Below, piece by piece: positions 33,296 through 42,719 of a DNA stretch of 64,000 bases (the first letter of the stretch is position 1; every line of letters starts with the position of its first letter). The DNA lies in assembly GCA_905221615.1 (NCBI GenBank), contig CAJNDT010000957.1, positions 763,794 through 827,793 on the forward strand, read 5' to 3'. The notes under the pieces were generated by a model. It did no database searches. It saw nothing but the letters and a program-made list of their open reading frames with translations, and had not been told where the DNA came from. This DNA is from Symbiodinium sp. CCMP2592 (lineage: Eukaryota; Sar; Dinophyceae; Suessiales; Symbiodiniaceae). Made by a program: the position numbers and the translations under genes.

Positions 33296-33868
33296 TCTCC
33301 ACATGAAAAAGCCTTCCGGAGCGAGTCGACTAGTCGACTGATATCACAGGGCCTGCATGTGCATTGAAACCACAAATCAAGTGTGCCCCTGCGCCTTTTG
33401 CGTGTTTGTTTGCTTTTTTTGGAAAGGGTGGTGCTCTGCTCAGAAGAAGTGGAGCATGTACTGGCTGTGTGGTCGAAAGATGCACTGGCTTCCTGCCCGT
33501 AGAGATCTGGAGCTCATCCAGTCATGCGTGGCTCTCGCTTAAGAATTCGGGAGGCTCCAAGTTCCTTCCTTCTCCTGAGTGCCGCCAACTTGGACTTGCA
33601 CCCTGGCCGAGCAAGCAGGTAGACAAAAAAGGCTTGTGGCTTCAGGACATGGGGTTCGGGTGGACCATTCAGACTCAGTGTAGAAAGCATGTAGTTCAGG
33701 TGCTTTGCAATTCTGTGAATCACCTTCGTCCTGTCTGCGACTCTGCGGGTCGCAGACGAGACCCCATGTCCACCCGAAGAACACAGAAGACATGTTACAT
33801 TGGCTTGCAGCCCCCTTCAAGTTACGCTGCAGCTGCATCATGACCACGTCTTCTTCGCCTCATTCGAG

Positions 33869-33977
33869 GCTTTGCCTTGTGGATCTGCCCGGCCGCGTGC
33901 CTTTGGGCTTCCATTCGCTCTGGGTTTCTGAGGAGGACATGGCCTCTCAAGCTGATTTGCCAAGGGCGAGACTTTGA
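33869..33977 (+). CDS. Carotenoid cleavage dioxygenase-like gene, last exon with fourth ligand histidine
   Basis: Reads RLCLVDLPGRVPLGFHSLWV, then SEEDMASQADLPRARL and TGA. The 'L-P-x-R-V-P-x-G-F-H-x-x-W' ending carries the fourth iron ligand and is where the family normally stops. The acceptor CATTCGAG is the nearest; the exon may start earlier. Confidence 0.8.
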
Positions 33978-34077
33978 GGCTGTCCCTTGCACTCGCTGCT
34001 CTTGCGACTCAGACCGGCAGTGTAGTAACTACGACTACGAAACAGTGGCAGGTGTCGCTGCTCCTGCTGTCACAGGG

Positions 34078-34308
34078 ATGTCACAGCAGACTCGCCCCGA
34101 GCGGCCACAAAACATCGAGCTTTTGTCGAGACAAGCCAAGAGCAGCGAGATCTGCAGTGGCTTTGCACAGGTTCCATCGTCAGTAGCTCGAGCATCGTCT
34201 AGCAGCCTCAAGCCACATGGCCCTCGACGAAGACATGAAACTAAGATTCCTGTCGGCAGGGTATTGGCGAACATTCGCAGCTATGCAGAAGGCCTAGGAT
34301 TCTTCAAG
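34078..34308 (+). CDS. Candidate exon of the next + strand gene
   Basis: From ATG at 34078 (frame open from about 33990) it reads MSQQTRPERPQNIELLSRQA, a Ser-rich stretch, then PVGRVLANIRSYAEGLGFFK and ends at TTCAAG|GTAGCA. No domain recognised. It starts only ~100 bp after the dioxygenase stop, in keeping with closely spaced same-strand genes. Confidence 0.35.
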
Positions 34309-34911
34309 GTAGCATAAGGCTGGGCGGCTTGGTGGGGAATGGCCTTTGCTCCAAACGCTATCTGTCACCTTGCAGAATGGCGTCTAACTACTAAACTTCG
34401 TTGAGGCTTGGTTGTGCATGAGACTTGCCCGAAGCTGCCTGCAGCTGTCCAGAGCAAAAGCGCCAAAGAACGCGTGGCACAGGCGCGCGAGGCGATTCCA
34501 AAATGTGTGGAAGAGCGCACCAGGAGATAGGGTCTGTTTTAGTCCCACGGCCCTGAAGCATTGTTTTTGTTTGAATGGTCTGTCTTTTCGGCGCGTAACT
34601 GCAAGGGTTTGGTTCAGTTATAGTTGTTGAGTGCTCAGTTTCGAGCTGGATTCAAGGCTGCTGAGGATTATGATGTGGATGCTGGTAACGATGGGAATAT
34701 GGGTGATCTTTGTCATCAAAGGCATGTATTATGTGTATATATATATATACACAGATATATAACATTTAAATGTATGCACATGCAAGTGTAGAGGCGAACG
34801 TGTGTCGTGCACGTACGCGCTGCATGTTGACAGCCGTGCAGTATTGCTTGTTTCCGAGAACAGGAAGCCTGTTGAGTGTAACATTCCTGCAAGCCCGTCC
34901 TAAAGGTTTAC

Positions 34912-35340
34912 AACCCCCGTGAGGATTTGAGCCCCTCTGTGGGCTGGGCAATCTGCCTCCCCCCAAAGCGCCGGTCGCCGGAAGGCACTCGGTCGTTCAA
35001 CGAACCCCTTCTTTGGCCCCCGACCCGGACCTTCGGATTGCCTGCCCTCTCAGAGCCTCCAAGACGAGATTGCTTTGCCCACAGAGGGGCTTTGCCTGCC
35101 ATCTGCATCCCCCGAAGGCACCGGTCGCCGGAAGGCACTCGGGGAGCGGAAACCGTGGCCGTGGCGAAAGTACCAAATCCTCACGGGGGTGCGGGGTTTC
35201 GCAATGATTGCCCAGCCCATAGCAGCCCAGACCTCCCTGGATGCCACAACATTGCTAATAGATGCACAGGGTGTCAAGTGCCCCGCTTGGGGCTGAGATG
35301 GTATGCAAAGCCCCTCTGTGGGCTGGGCAATCCCGGTGGT
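34912..35340. repeat. Shuffled inverted/direct repeat cluster
   Basis: ACCCCCGTGAGGATTT (34914-34929) is exactly inverted at 35176-35191. CCCCTCTGTGGGCTGGGCAA occurs at about 34931 and again at about 35312, and inverted pieces lie at 35070-35090 and 35207-35222. GCCGGTCGCCGGAAGGCACT-type sequence is also repeated (34970 and 35118). Confidence 0.75.
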
Positions 35341-35691
35341 AGGGTCGGCAAACCCTACTTAAACCACCGCGGGGGGGCGGACTGTTTCCAGGGTTGTCAG
35401 CCCGCCATAGCATGCCTGCGCAGTGCATCTTCCGCTCTATGGACCCCTTCGAAGCTCTTACACGCGACGCCTAAAACTGAATTTCTGCACTGCGTTTTGA
35501 GAGACCCATCGCAATGAAGCAATGTAGGTCAGGTTGCCCAGCTAGCTCCCACACCCGTACAAACGCCTTTGAGCCCTTTATGTTCCCCTCTAGTTTACTC
35601 CCTGAGTCCCGACAGGCAACAACTTCACACTGTGGTGCATTTTTCGCAGATGCTGGCTTGATGGTGTGCTTTGCTAACATAGCAGCAATGC

Positions 35692-35946
35692 TTGGAGCAG
35701 GAGCACCAGCACAAGAGTAAGCAGCAGCAACAACAATAAGCAATACCAACACAAAACCCAACACCACCAACAGCAACGGCAACGACATCAACAGCAACAG
35801 CGACATTGGCCACGACAACAATAACAGCGGCAACAACAACATCAACAACACCACCACCGCCCCCGCCGCCGCCGCCGCCGCCGCCACCGCCATCGCCACC
35901 GCTACCGCTACCGCTACCACTACCACCACCAAGAAGAGCAACAACA
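35692..35946. repeat. AAC/ACC/CCG trinucleotide tract
   Basis: About 255 bp of AAC, ACC, GCC and CCG triplets. Poly-Gly, poly-Ala and poly-Leu frames on the minus strand result from it. Confidence 0.9.
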
Positions 35947-35949
35947 ACA

Positions 35950-36830
35950 CTTTGAGGGGCCTTTGACGAAAATGCGGAAGGGCTTGCAAATGCAGATTTT
36001 GACACATGTCCGAGAAGTAGATTAGAAGCCGGAGATCAGCAAGAGCCCCGAGCTTTGCAGGTCATGGTTCAGTTTGCTTCTGCCCGTGGCCGAATTGGGG
36101 AGGGCATTATGTTTGTACTTGTCTAGGGTGTGGCTGTTGGGCTCTGATAAATTTGGAGGCTTGGCTAGCTCGACTAGGATCGCTCTTTTCTGGTTTCTGG
36201 ATTGAGGACATGTGGCTGAGATCGGAATGGCGATTGCTTCGGTGCGTGTGGGATTTGGGATGCAGGACTTGTCAATGTCCACCAGGTGTTACGGCTTGTC
36301 AGATCTTCTGGTCGTACACCGCCAACAGGGTGCCAGGCTTTGAGGGGTGCTATGGCTATGGGAGTTTCGAGCAGCGGTCCGGCTTCAGAACCTCCTGACA
36401 GTCCACGCCGGGTACCACAGGCCCCTATGCTCAGAAGCCAAACAGTTTCCACACTTGTCCGATTTGTGAGAACCACAAGAGCCCGACAAGGATTAAGATT
36501 ACCTAATTACAGGCAAGACTTTTAGCACAGGGTTCATGCTTGGGTATTTTGGGTTTGTAGTTTGTGAAAGCCTTTCGAGGTCGGTAGCTGTTGTGGGCCA
36601 CATCTCTGGGCTTCGGCACAGCGTCGCGTGGTGTGGGCGCAACAGCCATGTCTTGCAAGCAGGGTTTGGGGTTTAGAGCTCTGCATTCCGATCCTTCTTT
36701 GCCTCGCCCTAGCTGAAGTCCATCGGGCGAGGTTTCAATCACCTCAAACTTTATGGCCAAAACCCACCGGAATCCCCACTAACTATCCTACACCTCAAAC
36801 CATGTGAGGGCCCTAAACCTTAAGCCCTGC
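35950..36830. other. Unassigned region
   Basis: Open frames on both strands at 36150-36520, but no motif and no splice pair I trust. Confidence 0.3.
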
Positions 36831-36834
36831 CCAG

Positions 36835-36914
36835 AGGCTCCATAGTAGTTCCTTTTTGAGATTATTTTGTAGGATTCTACATAGGAACCCGAAAAAGGAA
36901 CTACTATTGAGCCT
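36835..36914. mobile_element. Palindromic MITE-like element, 23-bp near-perfect arms
   Basis: 36835-36857 and 36892-36914 are reverse complements with one mismatch (CATAGTAGTTCCTTTTT). The core contains TAGGATTCTACATAGGAACC, shared with 30299-30392. Confidence 0.8.
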
Positions 36915-36964
36915 ATGGGTAAATTAACATCCATCGACTGAGGGCTTTATACCCTAAACCCTTG

Positions 36965-37047
36965 TAGCCATAGTATAATGGGCCCCAAACCCTATTCTAA
37001 TTATTAAGGGCCCTAATATAGAACCCTACTATAGATCCATTGTATCA
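36965..37047 (+). mobile_element. Family II MITE-like element, left end lost
   Basis: Starts in the TAGTATAATGGGCCCCAAAC segment and keeps CCCTATTCTAATTATTAAGG and the GGGCCC end. Confidence 0.65.
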
Positions 37048-37138
37048 CATCCATCGACCCGGCTTGCTCGGAGCGCGGAGGAGGACCTTGAGGGCTCTGA
37101 AACTCTCCTGAGCCCCAGAACTCCTTCGTCCTAGATTT

Positions 37139-37235
37139 GGGCGTTTCTCCGAAAAAATCGGGGTGCCAGATTTTTTTGGGGGTCCTTAGTATGAGGATCC
37201 TACTATATTAGGGTCCGCGATTTTCGGAAACTCCC
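37139..37235 (+). mobile_element. Family I MITE-like element, diverged left arm
   Basis: GGGCGTTTCTCCGAAAAAAT at the left and ATTTTCGGAAACTCCC at the right, core with GGTCCTTAGTATGAGGATCC. Confidence 0.75.
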
Positions 37236-37239
37236 ACAT

Positions 37240-38235
37240 GCGCTCAACCCTAATCCACAAGAGCCGAAGATGCGGGGCATCGCTGGGAAAACTTGTAAAC
37301 CTGCCGAAAAAGCGAGACCTCGCGACCTTCAATCTTTACACCCCGAGCGTTGATCTTATAAGCTTAAGCCGTAAATTTCTAGGGCTCAGTCCAGGTCTAT
37401 GCCACAAGTTGCCATCATGTCTGTTGCCATGTCATGTTCGGCTTGTGTTAGTTGCTGGGATCCGAAGTTTGTCCTATCGCATTACGTTCCGGGGCGTCTG
37501 GATGTCATTACTGTTGGCAAACCACTGCGAGTTGAGCAAACAGGTTTCTAAGTGTTGGAGCCCTAGTCCCGGAAATACTGTTGCATGCTGTGTTAATTTC
37601 CGGCTCAGGTGAGGTGGAGAGTGGTAGGTGTGCAGGACATGACATAACATAGTGCATCACGACAAAGCTTGATGTAGCATACTACAGTAGGCATATAGTA
37701 AAAGCACTGCAATCACAAGAAAGACTCCTGGACAAAGAGCCCGACTCACGTCGACTCGCCATGCGCGAGCCAAGTGCAACTGCAGAAGCAGTGTCCAGGT
37801 GGCACCCCAAAGGGCCTGCAACTTCCTTTCCGGCATTGCCGTTGTTGGAGTCTTCAGCCCTAAGTCCTGGCCTTCTACCCTGTAAACCCCAAACCCACCT
37901 TCCCTACTATACTCGTGCACACTGTTAACACTACAATTTGACCCGCGAAAATGCCGATAACCCTGCGCTACAACCCAGGTGTGCGTGGGACGGGCCACGG
38001 CCAGCGAGGAAAACCATGGCTCGGCTCTGCCGAGACCCGGGGCCTGCAACTCTGACACCGAAGATGTGTCCGTCATGCAGGACCTGGTATTAGTCGAGCA
38101 AGTTGTAAGGTTTAGGGTAGGACCTTTAAAAAAAGAATTAAGTAACAAGCTCACAAGGATAGCAACCGTGACAGCAGGACCGTAGCAATAATGCTAGCAA
38201 TCGTTCAAGTATTCAGACATAATATGGCTTCGCTT
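37240..38235. other. Unassigned region
   Basis: A 124-codon + frame (37238-37612) and a 165-codon minus frame (37657-38154) are open but show no family motif or conserved pattern. Confidence 0.3.
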
Positions 38236-38239
38236 TTCT

Positions 38240-38525
38240 TTTGTTTCTCCTCGAGCTCATCGGGAGTCGGGTTTTCTTTGGCGAAAATCGGAGGACACCG
38301 GGAGCCTAGCGGGCCCTCGGCCGAGAGTTTCTGAAGACTTGGACTTTGAAACTGACGGGGAAGTCCCCCTGGAGCTGGGCGTCCAGATTTCCGCGAGCCC
38401 GTCGAGAGCAGGCTCCCGGCCGGTTTCTCCCAGACGTCCCAGCTCGGCTTTGGCCGAAGAAAGGGACCCTGGGCTCAAGAGAACCTTCTTGCATTCGTTT
38501 AGATTCCGTTCGGAAGCCTTCGAAT
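38240..38525 (+). CDS. Candidate disordered exon upstream of the TIR-like gene
   Basis: An unbroken + frame of about 95 codons, with varied composition (RVSEDLDFETDGEVPLELGV, then Ser/Pro/Arg-rich), ends at TTCGAAT|GTAAGC, a strong donor. It could be an N-terminal tail of the following gene, though its phase does not fit the acceptor at 38552 directly. The minus strand is also open. Confidence 0.35.
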
Positions 38526-38552
38526 GTAAGCTTTGACGTTGAATGAACTTAG

Positions 38553-38666
38553 GATCTCTTCTGCGCCGTGCTCACCATGATGCTCCCCACGCGTGCGGAG
38601 TTCGTCCGGGGCATTCCGCTGCGCTCGGCGTTGGGGGGATGCGGGCAGGCTCTGCGAGGAAGCTCC
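38553..38666 (+). CDS. TIR-like membrane protein paralogue, exon a
   Basis: After GAACTTAG the frame reads LTMMLPTRAEFVRGIPLRSA and on to QALRGSS. It aligns with residues ~76-108 of the intact protein at 54523 (KMHVTRPEIIRAVPVRKIF). A GC donor AGCTCC|GCAGGT keeps phase with exon b. Confidence 0.6.
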
Positions 38667-38819
38667 GCAGGTCCGTAACTACAGTATGCTAGGGTTTAAG
38701 AGCCTTTATAAACACCAAGTCTCAAGTCATCCTACCTCCTACTGTGAACGCTAAAGCTCCGGAGGTCTGTATCGGCACAGCCGGCCGGTATCCTGCATTG
38801 ACGTTTTTTGGTCTCACAG

Positions 38820-38880
38820 TTGGACCACGAGCTCCTGGATGAAGATTGCTACTCTGCGGGTGTTGAGCAGCAGCTTCTGG
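38820..38880 (+). CDS. TIR-like membrane protein paralogue, exon b
   Basis: The acceptor GTCTCACAG opens LDHELLDEDCYSAGVEQQLL, ending at TTCTGG|GCTTTG (GC donor). Both junctions are in phase with exons a and c. Direct similarity to the intact protein is weak here, so support comes from phase and coding character. Confidence 0.5.
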
Positions 38881-38988
38881 GCTTTGGAATAGCATACTTT
38901 AATACTTTTTTCGGGACCTGCTATTGAAAGGGAACCACTATGAAATAAAAGTCTAGACTTTCTTCTCCCTGGTTACTTCAAAGCCCAG

Positions 38989-39245
38989 GCTTTGTGCCAA
39001 CCACCTGTGGCACGCTTGGCGCGATCTTGGCCTTAGCTCTAAGAGCTTTCCATGTCTTGCCTTCACTTGGCAGCGACATTGGATTTTTGGACTCGCAGTG
39101 GTGCCTGCTGTTTGGAATGGCCAGTTACTACCTGGCCTTGCTGACGTGGTGGCCGCGTTTGCTCGTTTTCCTCGATGTCGTCTGCATAGACCAGGAGAGC
39201 CCAACAAATCCACAATCTCCTGACTGAGACGGGTTTGCTTCAAAG
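38989..39245 (+). CDS. TIR-like membrane protein paralogue, exon c (probable frameshift)
   Basis: Reads FVPTTCGTLGAILALALRAF, a membrane stretch, then WWPRLLVFLDVVCIDQ, matching residues ~147-211 of the intact protein (VWQPQQLVFLDRVCIAQ). After the Gln the frame runs into TGA at 39225, but one base over it resumes as LLTETGLLQ (residues ~216-222). A near-duplicated ACAAATCC/ACAATCTCC suggests a small insertion. GA donor CAAAG|GATCGG joins exon d in phase. Confidence 0.65.
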
Positions 39246-39456
39246 GATCGGCCTCTATCCAGGTCCCAAACCCAGACCACAAATCCCATAAACCCGTTCC
39301 CAGCCCTTCTTCAGGCCTGACCGGGGATGGACCTAGTAAGGCAACCACTCCATCGTGGGCCTTATGCCAGCTCCCTTCATCATCATCCTACCTGGACCCC
39401 TTGTAGGGTTCGTTAGGTTTCGGAAGACAGATACCCTTCATCTACAATTTACGATG

Positions 39457-39471
39457 TATATGTATACATAC

Positions 39472-39510
<39 letters not shown>

Positions 39511-39566
39511 TCAATATATACTCATATATACATATACATATACATGTACATATACATACATGCATC

Positions 39567-39597
<31 letters not shown>
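39457..39597. repeat. (TA)n / ATAC microsatellites
   Basis: Two TA runs with ATACAC and CATATACATA between them, inside the paralogue's intron. Confidence 0.9.
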
Positions 39598-39743
39598 TGT
39601 CCCTCCTGGTGGCTTAGATGACAAGGGCGATGAGGAGAAGAAAGGGGAGGCCTTGCTCTGCATGGGTGCCATCTTGCCGCTCGGAGAGCTCGGACTCTGA
39701 GGGCTTCGGCTTTGGAGTTTTCGCCCCGACTAAAAAACACCTC

Positions 39744-39838
39744 CCCAAAGGGTCCAAGTATCATTATGGTATATGCTTATAGGGTATTTTTTGGGGGGGG
39801 TCTTAGTATATACCATAATGATACTTGGACCCTTTGGG
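39744..39838. mobile_element. MITE-like element with 31-bp perfect terminal inverted repeats
   Basis: 39744-39774 is the exact reverse complement of 39808-39838 (GGGTCCAAGTATCATTATGG). The loop is 33 bp with a run of G. It lies in the intron of the TIR-like paralogue. Confidence 0.9.
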
Positions 39839-39856
39839 CTCCTTGTGCAGTACTAT

Positions 39857-40018
39857 TTAGGGTTTGAGGATTTACGGGTTTAAAGGGTTTAGGGTTTAGC
39901 ATTCAGGGTTTAAGGGCTTAGTGTTGAAAGGGTGTCGAGGTTTTAGGGTGTAAGGGCTTAGGGTTTAGGGTTTAAGGGCTTTCGGGTTAGGGTTGAATTT
40001 TTAGGGTTTAAGGTTTAA
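39857..40018. repeat. Degenerate TTTAGGG array
   Basis: TTTAGGG, TTTAAGGG and CTTAGGG variants over about 160 bp. Confidence 0.8.
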
Positions 40019-40189
40019 TACATGCATACATACAGGCAGAGGCAGAGAGGAGGGACACATATCTGTAGTGTGTGTGTATATATACTGGTTTACGTAGACT
40101 TTTTTACATGTGATGTACATCTATACATGTATAGTATAGATATACATTTCTGCACCTTAGATTATGTACACATACACACCTAACTATTG

Positions 40190-40330
40190 CTGGACAGGTG
40201 GACCGATAGATGGATGGACAGATGGATGGGCAGGTCGGGAGGCAGGCAGGCAGAAAGGTAGGTCGATAGCAGCTAGATGATAGCTCGAGATAGGTTCAAA
40301 GAGAGATCGCTAGATGTGGCTAGACAGATA
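40190..40330. repeat. Degenerate GATA/GGAT/GGCA tetranucleotide repeat
   Basis: Runs of GATGGATGGACAGATGG, AGGCAGGCAGG and TAGATAG-like units. Confidence 0.75.
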
Positions 40331-40433
40331 TGAAGCTTTTCTCGCAGGGCTTCCGGGTTTGCGGGCAGTTTTTGTTCATGTGTGACTGTGCCTTGAAAAC
40401 AGAACGGTGCGACGGGGCGACCTAAAGTGCCAG

Positions 40434-40489
40434 CCTGTTTTGGCTTCTGAGGAAAAGTTCATCATCCATGCTGGTCCTTTGGGATCCGA
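40434..40489 (+). CDS. TIR-like membrane protein paralogue, exon d
   Basis: Acceptor AAGTGCCAG. Reads LFWLLRKSSSMLVLWDP, matching LGAILKSADYMLVLWDS of the intact protein. With GC donor GATCCGA|GCCCCT the codon split over the junction makes Ser, giving W-D-P-S-W-A-S-R-L-W-C across exons d/e, against W-D-S-S-W-A-R-R-L-W-C in the intact copy. Confidence 0.75.
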
Positions 40490-40613
40490 GCCCCTTGGGA
40501 AAATCCTAAGCCCTGTAAGCCCTGAGCCCCGATGGACAGCCGAAGCCCAAAACCCTAAGCCTTGTAGAACAGGGTCCTTCAAAAGACAACCTGTAGAAAA
40601 AAGGGGAATAGGA

Positions 40614-40690
40614 GGGAGGGACCCTGAATGGGGATATAATAGCTATGTTAAGGGTATATACCTAGGGGTCCTTACTAAGGGTCCCTCCTT
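40614..40690. mobile_element. Palindromic element, 11-bp arms
   Basis: GGAGGGACCCT and AGGGTCCCTCC face each other across ~55 bp containing TATATACCTAGG. Intronic. Confidence 0.55.
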
Positions 40691-40799
40691 TTACCCTCGG
40701 ATGTAGAAAACAATTTCAGGTTGCCAATCCCTATAGATCCCTTTAGAGGGACCCTTAAAGGAGCCCTTACAACTACCCCCAACTATCGACATTTCGACA

Positions 40800-40902
40800 T
40801 TTCAGGTTGGGCCTCATCCTACTATAAATTAAGGTATATTCCTTAATTCAGGGATAATGGAGTCTCTGGGAACCTGTAAAACACAGTTTCAGGTTGGGCC
40901 TC
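40800..40902 (+). repeat. 16-bp direct repeat spanning a 3' splice site
   Basis: TTTCAGGTTGGGCCTC occurs at 40800-40815 and 40887-40902. The second copy holds the acceptor and first bases of exon e. The 71 bp between them resemble the right half of the 26371-26469 element. Confidence 0.8.
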
Positions 40903-40977
40903 CAGGCTTTGGTGCATCTTTGAGCTCGCCGGCTTTCTGCGCAGCCGGGAGTCGACGGACACGGCACATCGAAACTC
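40893..40977 (+). CDS. TIR-like membrane protein paralogue, exon e (WCIFELA)
   Basis: Acceptor GTTTCAG. Reads WASRLWCIFELAGFLRSRES then TDTAHRN and ends at AACTC|GTGAGA. It carries the box-3-like W-C-x-x-E motif. Phase with exon f is exact (TC + G). Confidence 0.8.
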
Positions 40978-41043
40978 GTGAGATGCGTTTTTTTTGTAGG
41001 CGAGGCTTTATATCCCATTATATCCCTAAGCCCTAAACTTAGA

Positions 41044-41133
41044 AGGGCCCCCACGCTGTAATAGTGGTATAGTAGGAATAAAATAGGGCCCTAATATAAT
41101 CCTTATAGTCACTATTACAGGGTGGGGGCCCCT
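41044..41133. mobile_element. Palindromic MITE-like element, ~23-bp arms
   Basis: GGGCCCCCACGCTGTAATAG and its near-complement CTATTACAGGGTGGGGGCCC are the arms. The core has GGGCCCTAATATAA. Intronic. Confidence 0.8.
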
Positions 41134-41299
41134 GCAAACCCTAAACCCTAAACCGCCGGGTTTATATTCATTTGGAGGCTCTAGGATTGCAAAAGCACGC
41201 GAAGTAGGTGTAGGGCTTCCAGTCGGCTTAGCCTCTGGGTTTGGGCGCTCGTTCAGAAAGCAGGGGTGGGCTTTCAGGATCGATTGTCAAGCGTGTATT

Positions 41300-41405
41300 A
41301 TAGGGGCCTAAATAATTACCAATACTATTTTGGGGGTTCCTTGTTTATACTTATAGTATAATGGGCCCCAAAACCCTGTTCTGATTATTAAGGCCCATAT
41401 CGTAG
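41300..41405 (+). mobile_element. Family II MITE-like element, well preserved
   Basis: ATAGGGGCCTAAATAATTAC at the left, ATTATTAAGGCCCATAT at the right, interior TATTTTGGGGGTTCCTTG and TATAATGGGCCCCAAAAC. Intronic in the paralogue. Confidence 0.85.
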
Positions 41406-41764
41406 GGCGTTATCGGGAGGCTTGATTCGAGGTCTTTGCATGATGTGAGAGGTTTTTGAGAAGCATTCTGTATCAAATGACATGGCTCCTGTGAGTTTGC
41501 ACATGTTCAAGCGTAGCAACCTTTATTCTGCGCACAGGGTTTCCTGCAGTGTTTAGGTGAGGCTTCGAACCAGAGTTGCAGCGTAGTCTTTAGATTGGGG
41601 CATGGATTTCGCCTTTTTTTGCTTTATGACAGGTCCCACATAGACGTTAGTCCAGATGACCGGCAGACAAGGAAGTTTGTCTGTGCGACCAATTCTGATG
41701 GGGCCGGTCCAGCTCGTGGGCAGCTTCAGTTTGTATTTGGTGTTGCAACTTAGATTCCAAATAC

Positions 41765-41836
41765 CTAACATTTGGACTTTTTGGGCTCTTATAGTTGAGC
41801 AGGAATCGGAAATTCTGTGGCTTATCGGTAGTAAGG
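41765..41836 (+). repeat. Dispersed repeat shared with 2890-2970
   Basis: CTTTTTGGGCTCTTATAGTT, GAGCAGGAATCGGAAA and GTGGCTTATCGGTAGTAAG appear in the same order as in 2890-2970. Its right edge coincides with the acceptor of exon f. Confidence 0.6.
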
Positions 41837-42177
41837 CAAAGCTTGCCGGTGCTGCTGAAAGTTGCATCCTCTTTCCTTACTGGCGCTGTGATGGTCATCC
41901 TAACGGTCGCAGGCACTTGCTCGCTCGGCTTTCTCTTTCTGGCTCACGTTGCAAGGGCGTACTGCCGCGATCTGGCTGCACTGGAACAGCAACTGGCGGA
42001 GTTCAACATCGAGGACACGAGATGTTTCTGCTGCACCGCCAACCATGTGCACCAGGGCCAAGCAATTTCCTGCGACCGTGTCGTGATGTGTCGCTGCATT
42101 GAGTCCTGGTTCAGCAGCCTTGAAGATTTCGAGCTCTATGTGAGACATCAGGTGCGGGCGGCCGTCTTGAAACAGCT
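41836..42177 (+). CDS. TIR-like membrane protein paralogue, exon f (Cys cluster)
   Basis: Reads a membrane segment, then LAHVARAYCRDLAALEQQL, FNIEDTRCFCCTANH, SCDRVVMCRCIESWFSSLED and FELYVRHQV. It aligns with residues ~275-400 of the intact protein, including CxCC...H...CDRV...C...WF-x-S. A GA donor CAGCT|GACAAG restores phase with exon g. Confidence 0.85.
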
Positions 42178-42254
42178 GACAAGTCCCGGACTCCTGTGCC
42201 CCTTCTTAGGTTTATGGTTTCTATCTGGGTTTGCGAGTAGTTCATCTCGGAAAG

Positions 42255-42330
42255 TCACAGTAAACAGTAACTAGAAGGGGTCAACGGAATGTCACAGTAA
42301 ACAGAAACTAGAAGGGTTCAACGGAATGTT
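42255..42330 (+). repeat. Two tandem ~38-bp units
   Basis: GTCACAGTAAACAGTAACTA... and GTCACAGTAAACAGAAACTA..., each ending TCAACGGAATG. Confidence 0.85.
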
Positions 42331-42371
42331 TCCAGACGGATAGGAGGCGGTTCTACAACTGATCTACTTTC

Positions 42372-42455
42372 GGGGCCTTAATAATTAGAATTGGGATTCG
42401 GGGCCCATGATACTGTAGATATAATAAGGAACCCCCTAAATAGTTTTTGGTACTT
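42372..42455 (-). mobile_element. Family II MITE-like element, reverse orientation
   Basis: Reads GGGGCCTTAATAATTAGAAT, then GGGGCCCATGATACTGTAG and ATAATAAGGAACCCCCTAAA, the reverse complement of the Family II interior. Confidence 0.75.
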
Positions 42456-42475
42456 CTTTCCGTCCCTATACTAAG

Positions 42476-42581
42476 GTACAGGCTGGTGGTGGAGGCTGCC
42501 TCCCCCATCATGTGGTTCTTCCTCGACCGGTTGGCCTATGCCTTGACAAGGGATTACCTGCAGTCATATCCGCTTTGGCCT
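42476..42581 (+). CDS. TIR-like membrane protein paralogue, exon g
   Basis: Acceptor ACTAAG|G. Reads YRLVVEAASPIMWFFLDRLA and continues, matching SYWRLAEASPVLFWVNLDRA of the intact copy. Ends at TTTGGCCT|GTCTCT in phase 0. Confidence 0.7.
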
Positions 42582-42719
42582 GTCTCTGTGATTCTAGTGG
42601 CCCGGCATGGCAGAAGTCTTCTTTGAAGTTTCAATTTTGTTGGGAAACCCTTAAGAAGACATGGGCTAGAATACATGCCGAAGACTTCACCCGAAAACCC
42701 CAAACCCAGAACGCTTGAG

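Noticed and set aside
35471..36007. 178- and 126-codon minus-strand frames rich in Leu/Val or Gly
   Set aside because: Driven by the AAC/CCG trinucleotide tract; no protein-like sequence beyond it.
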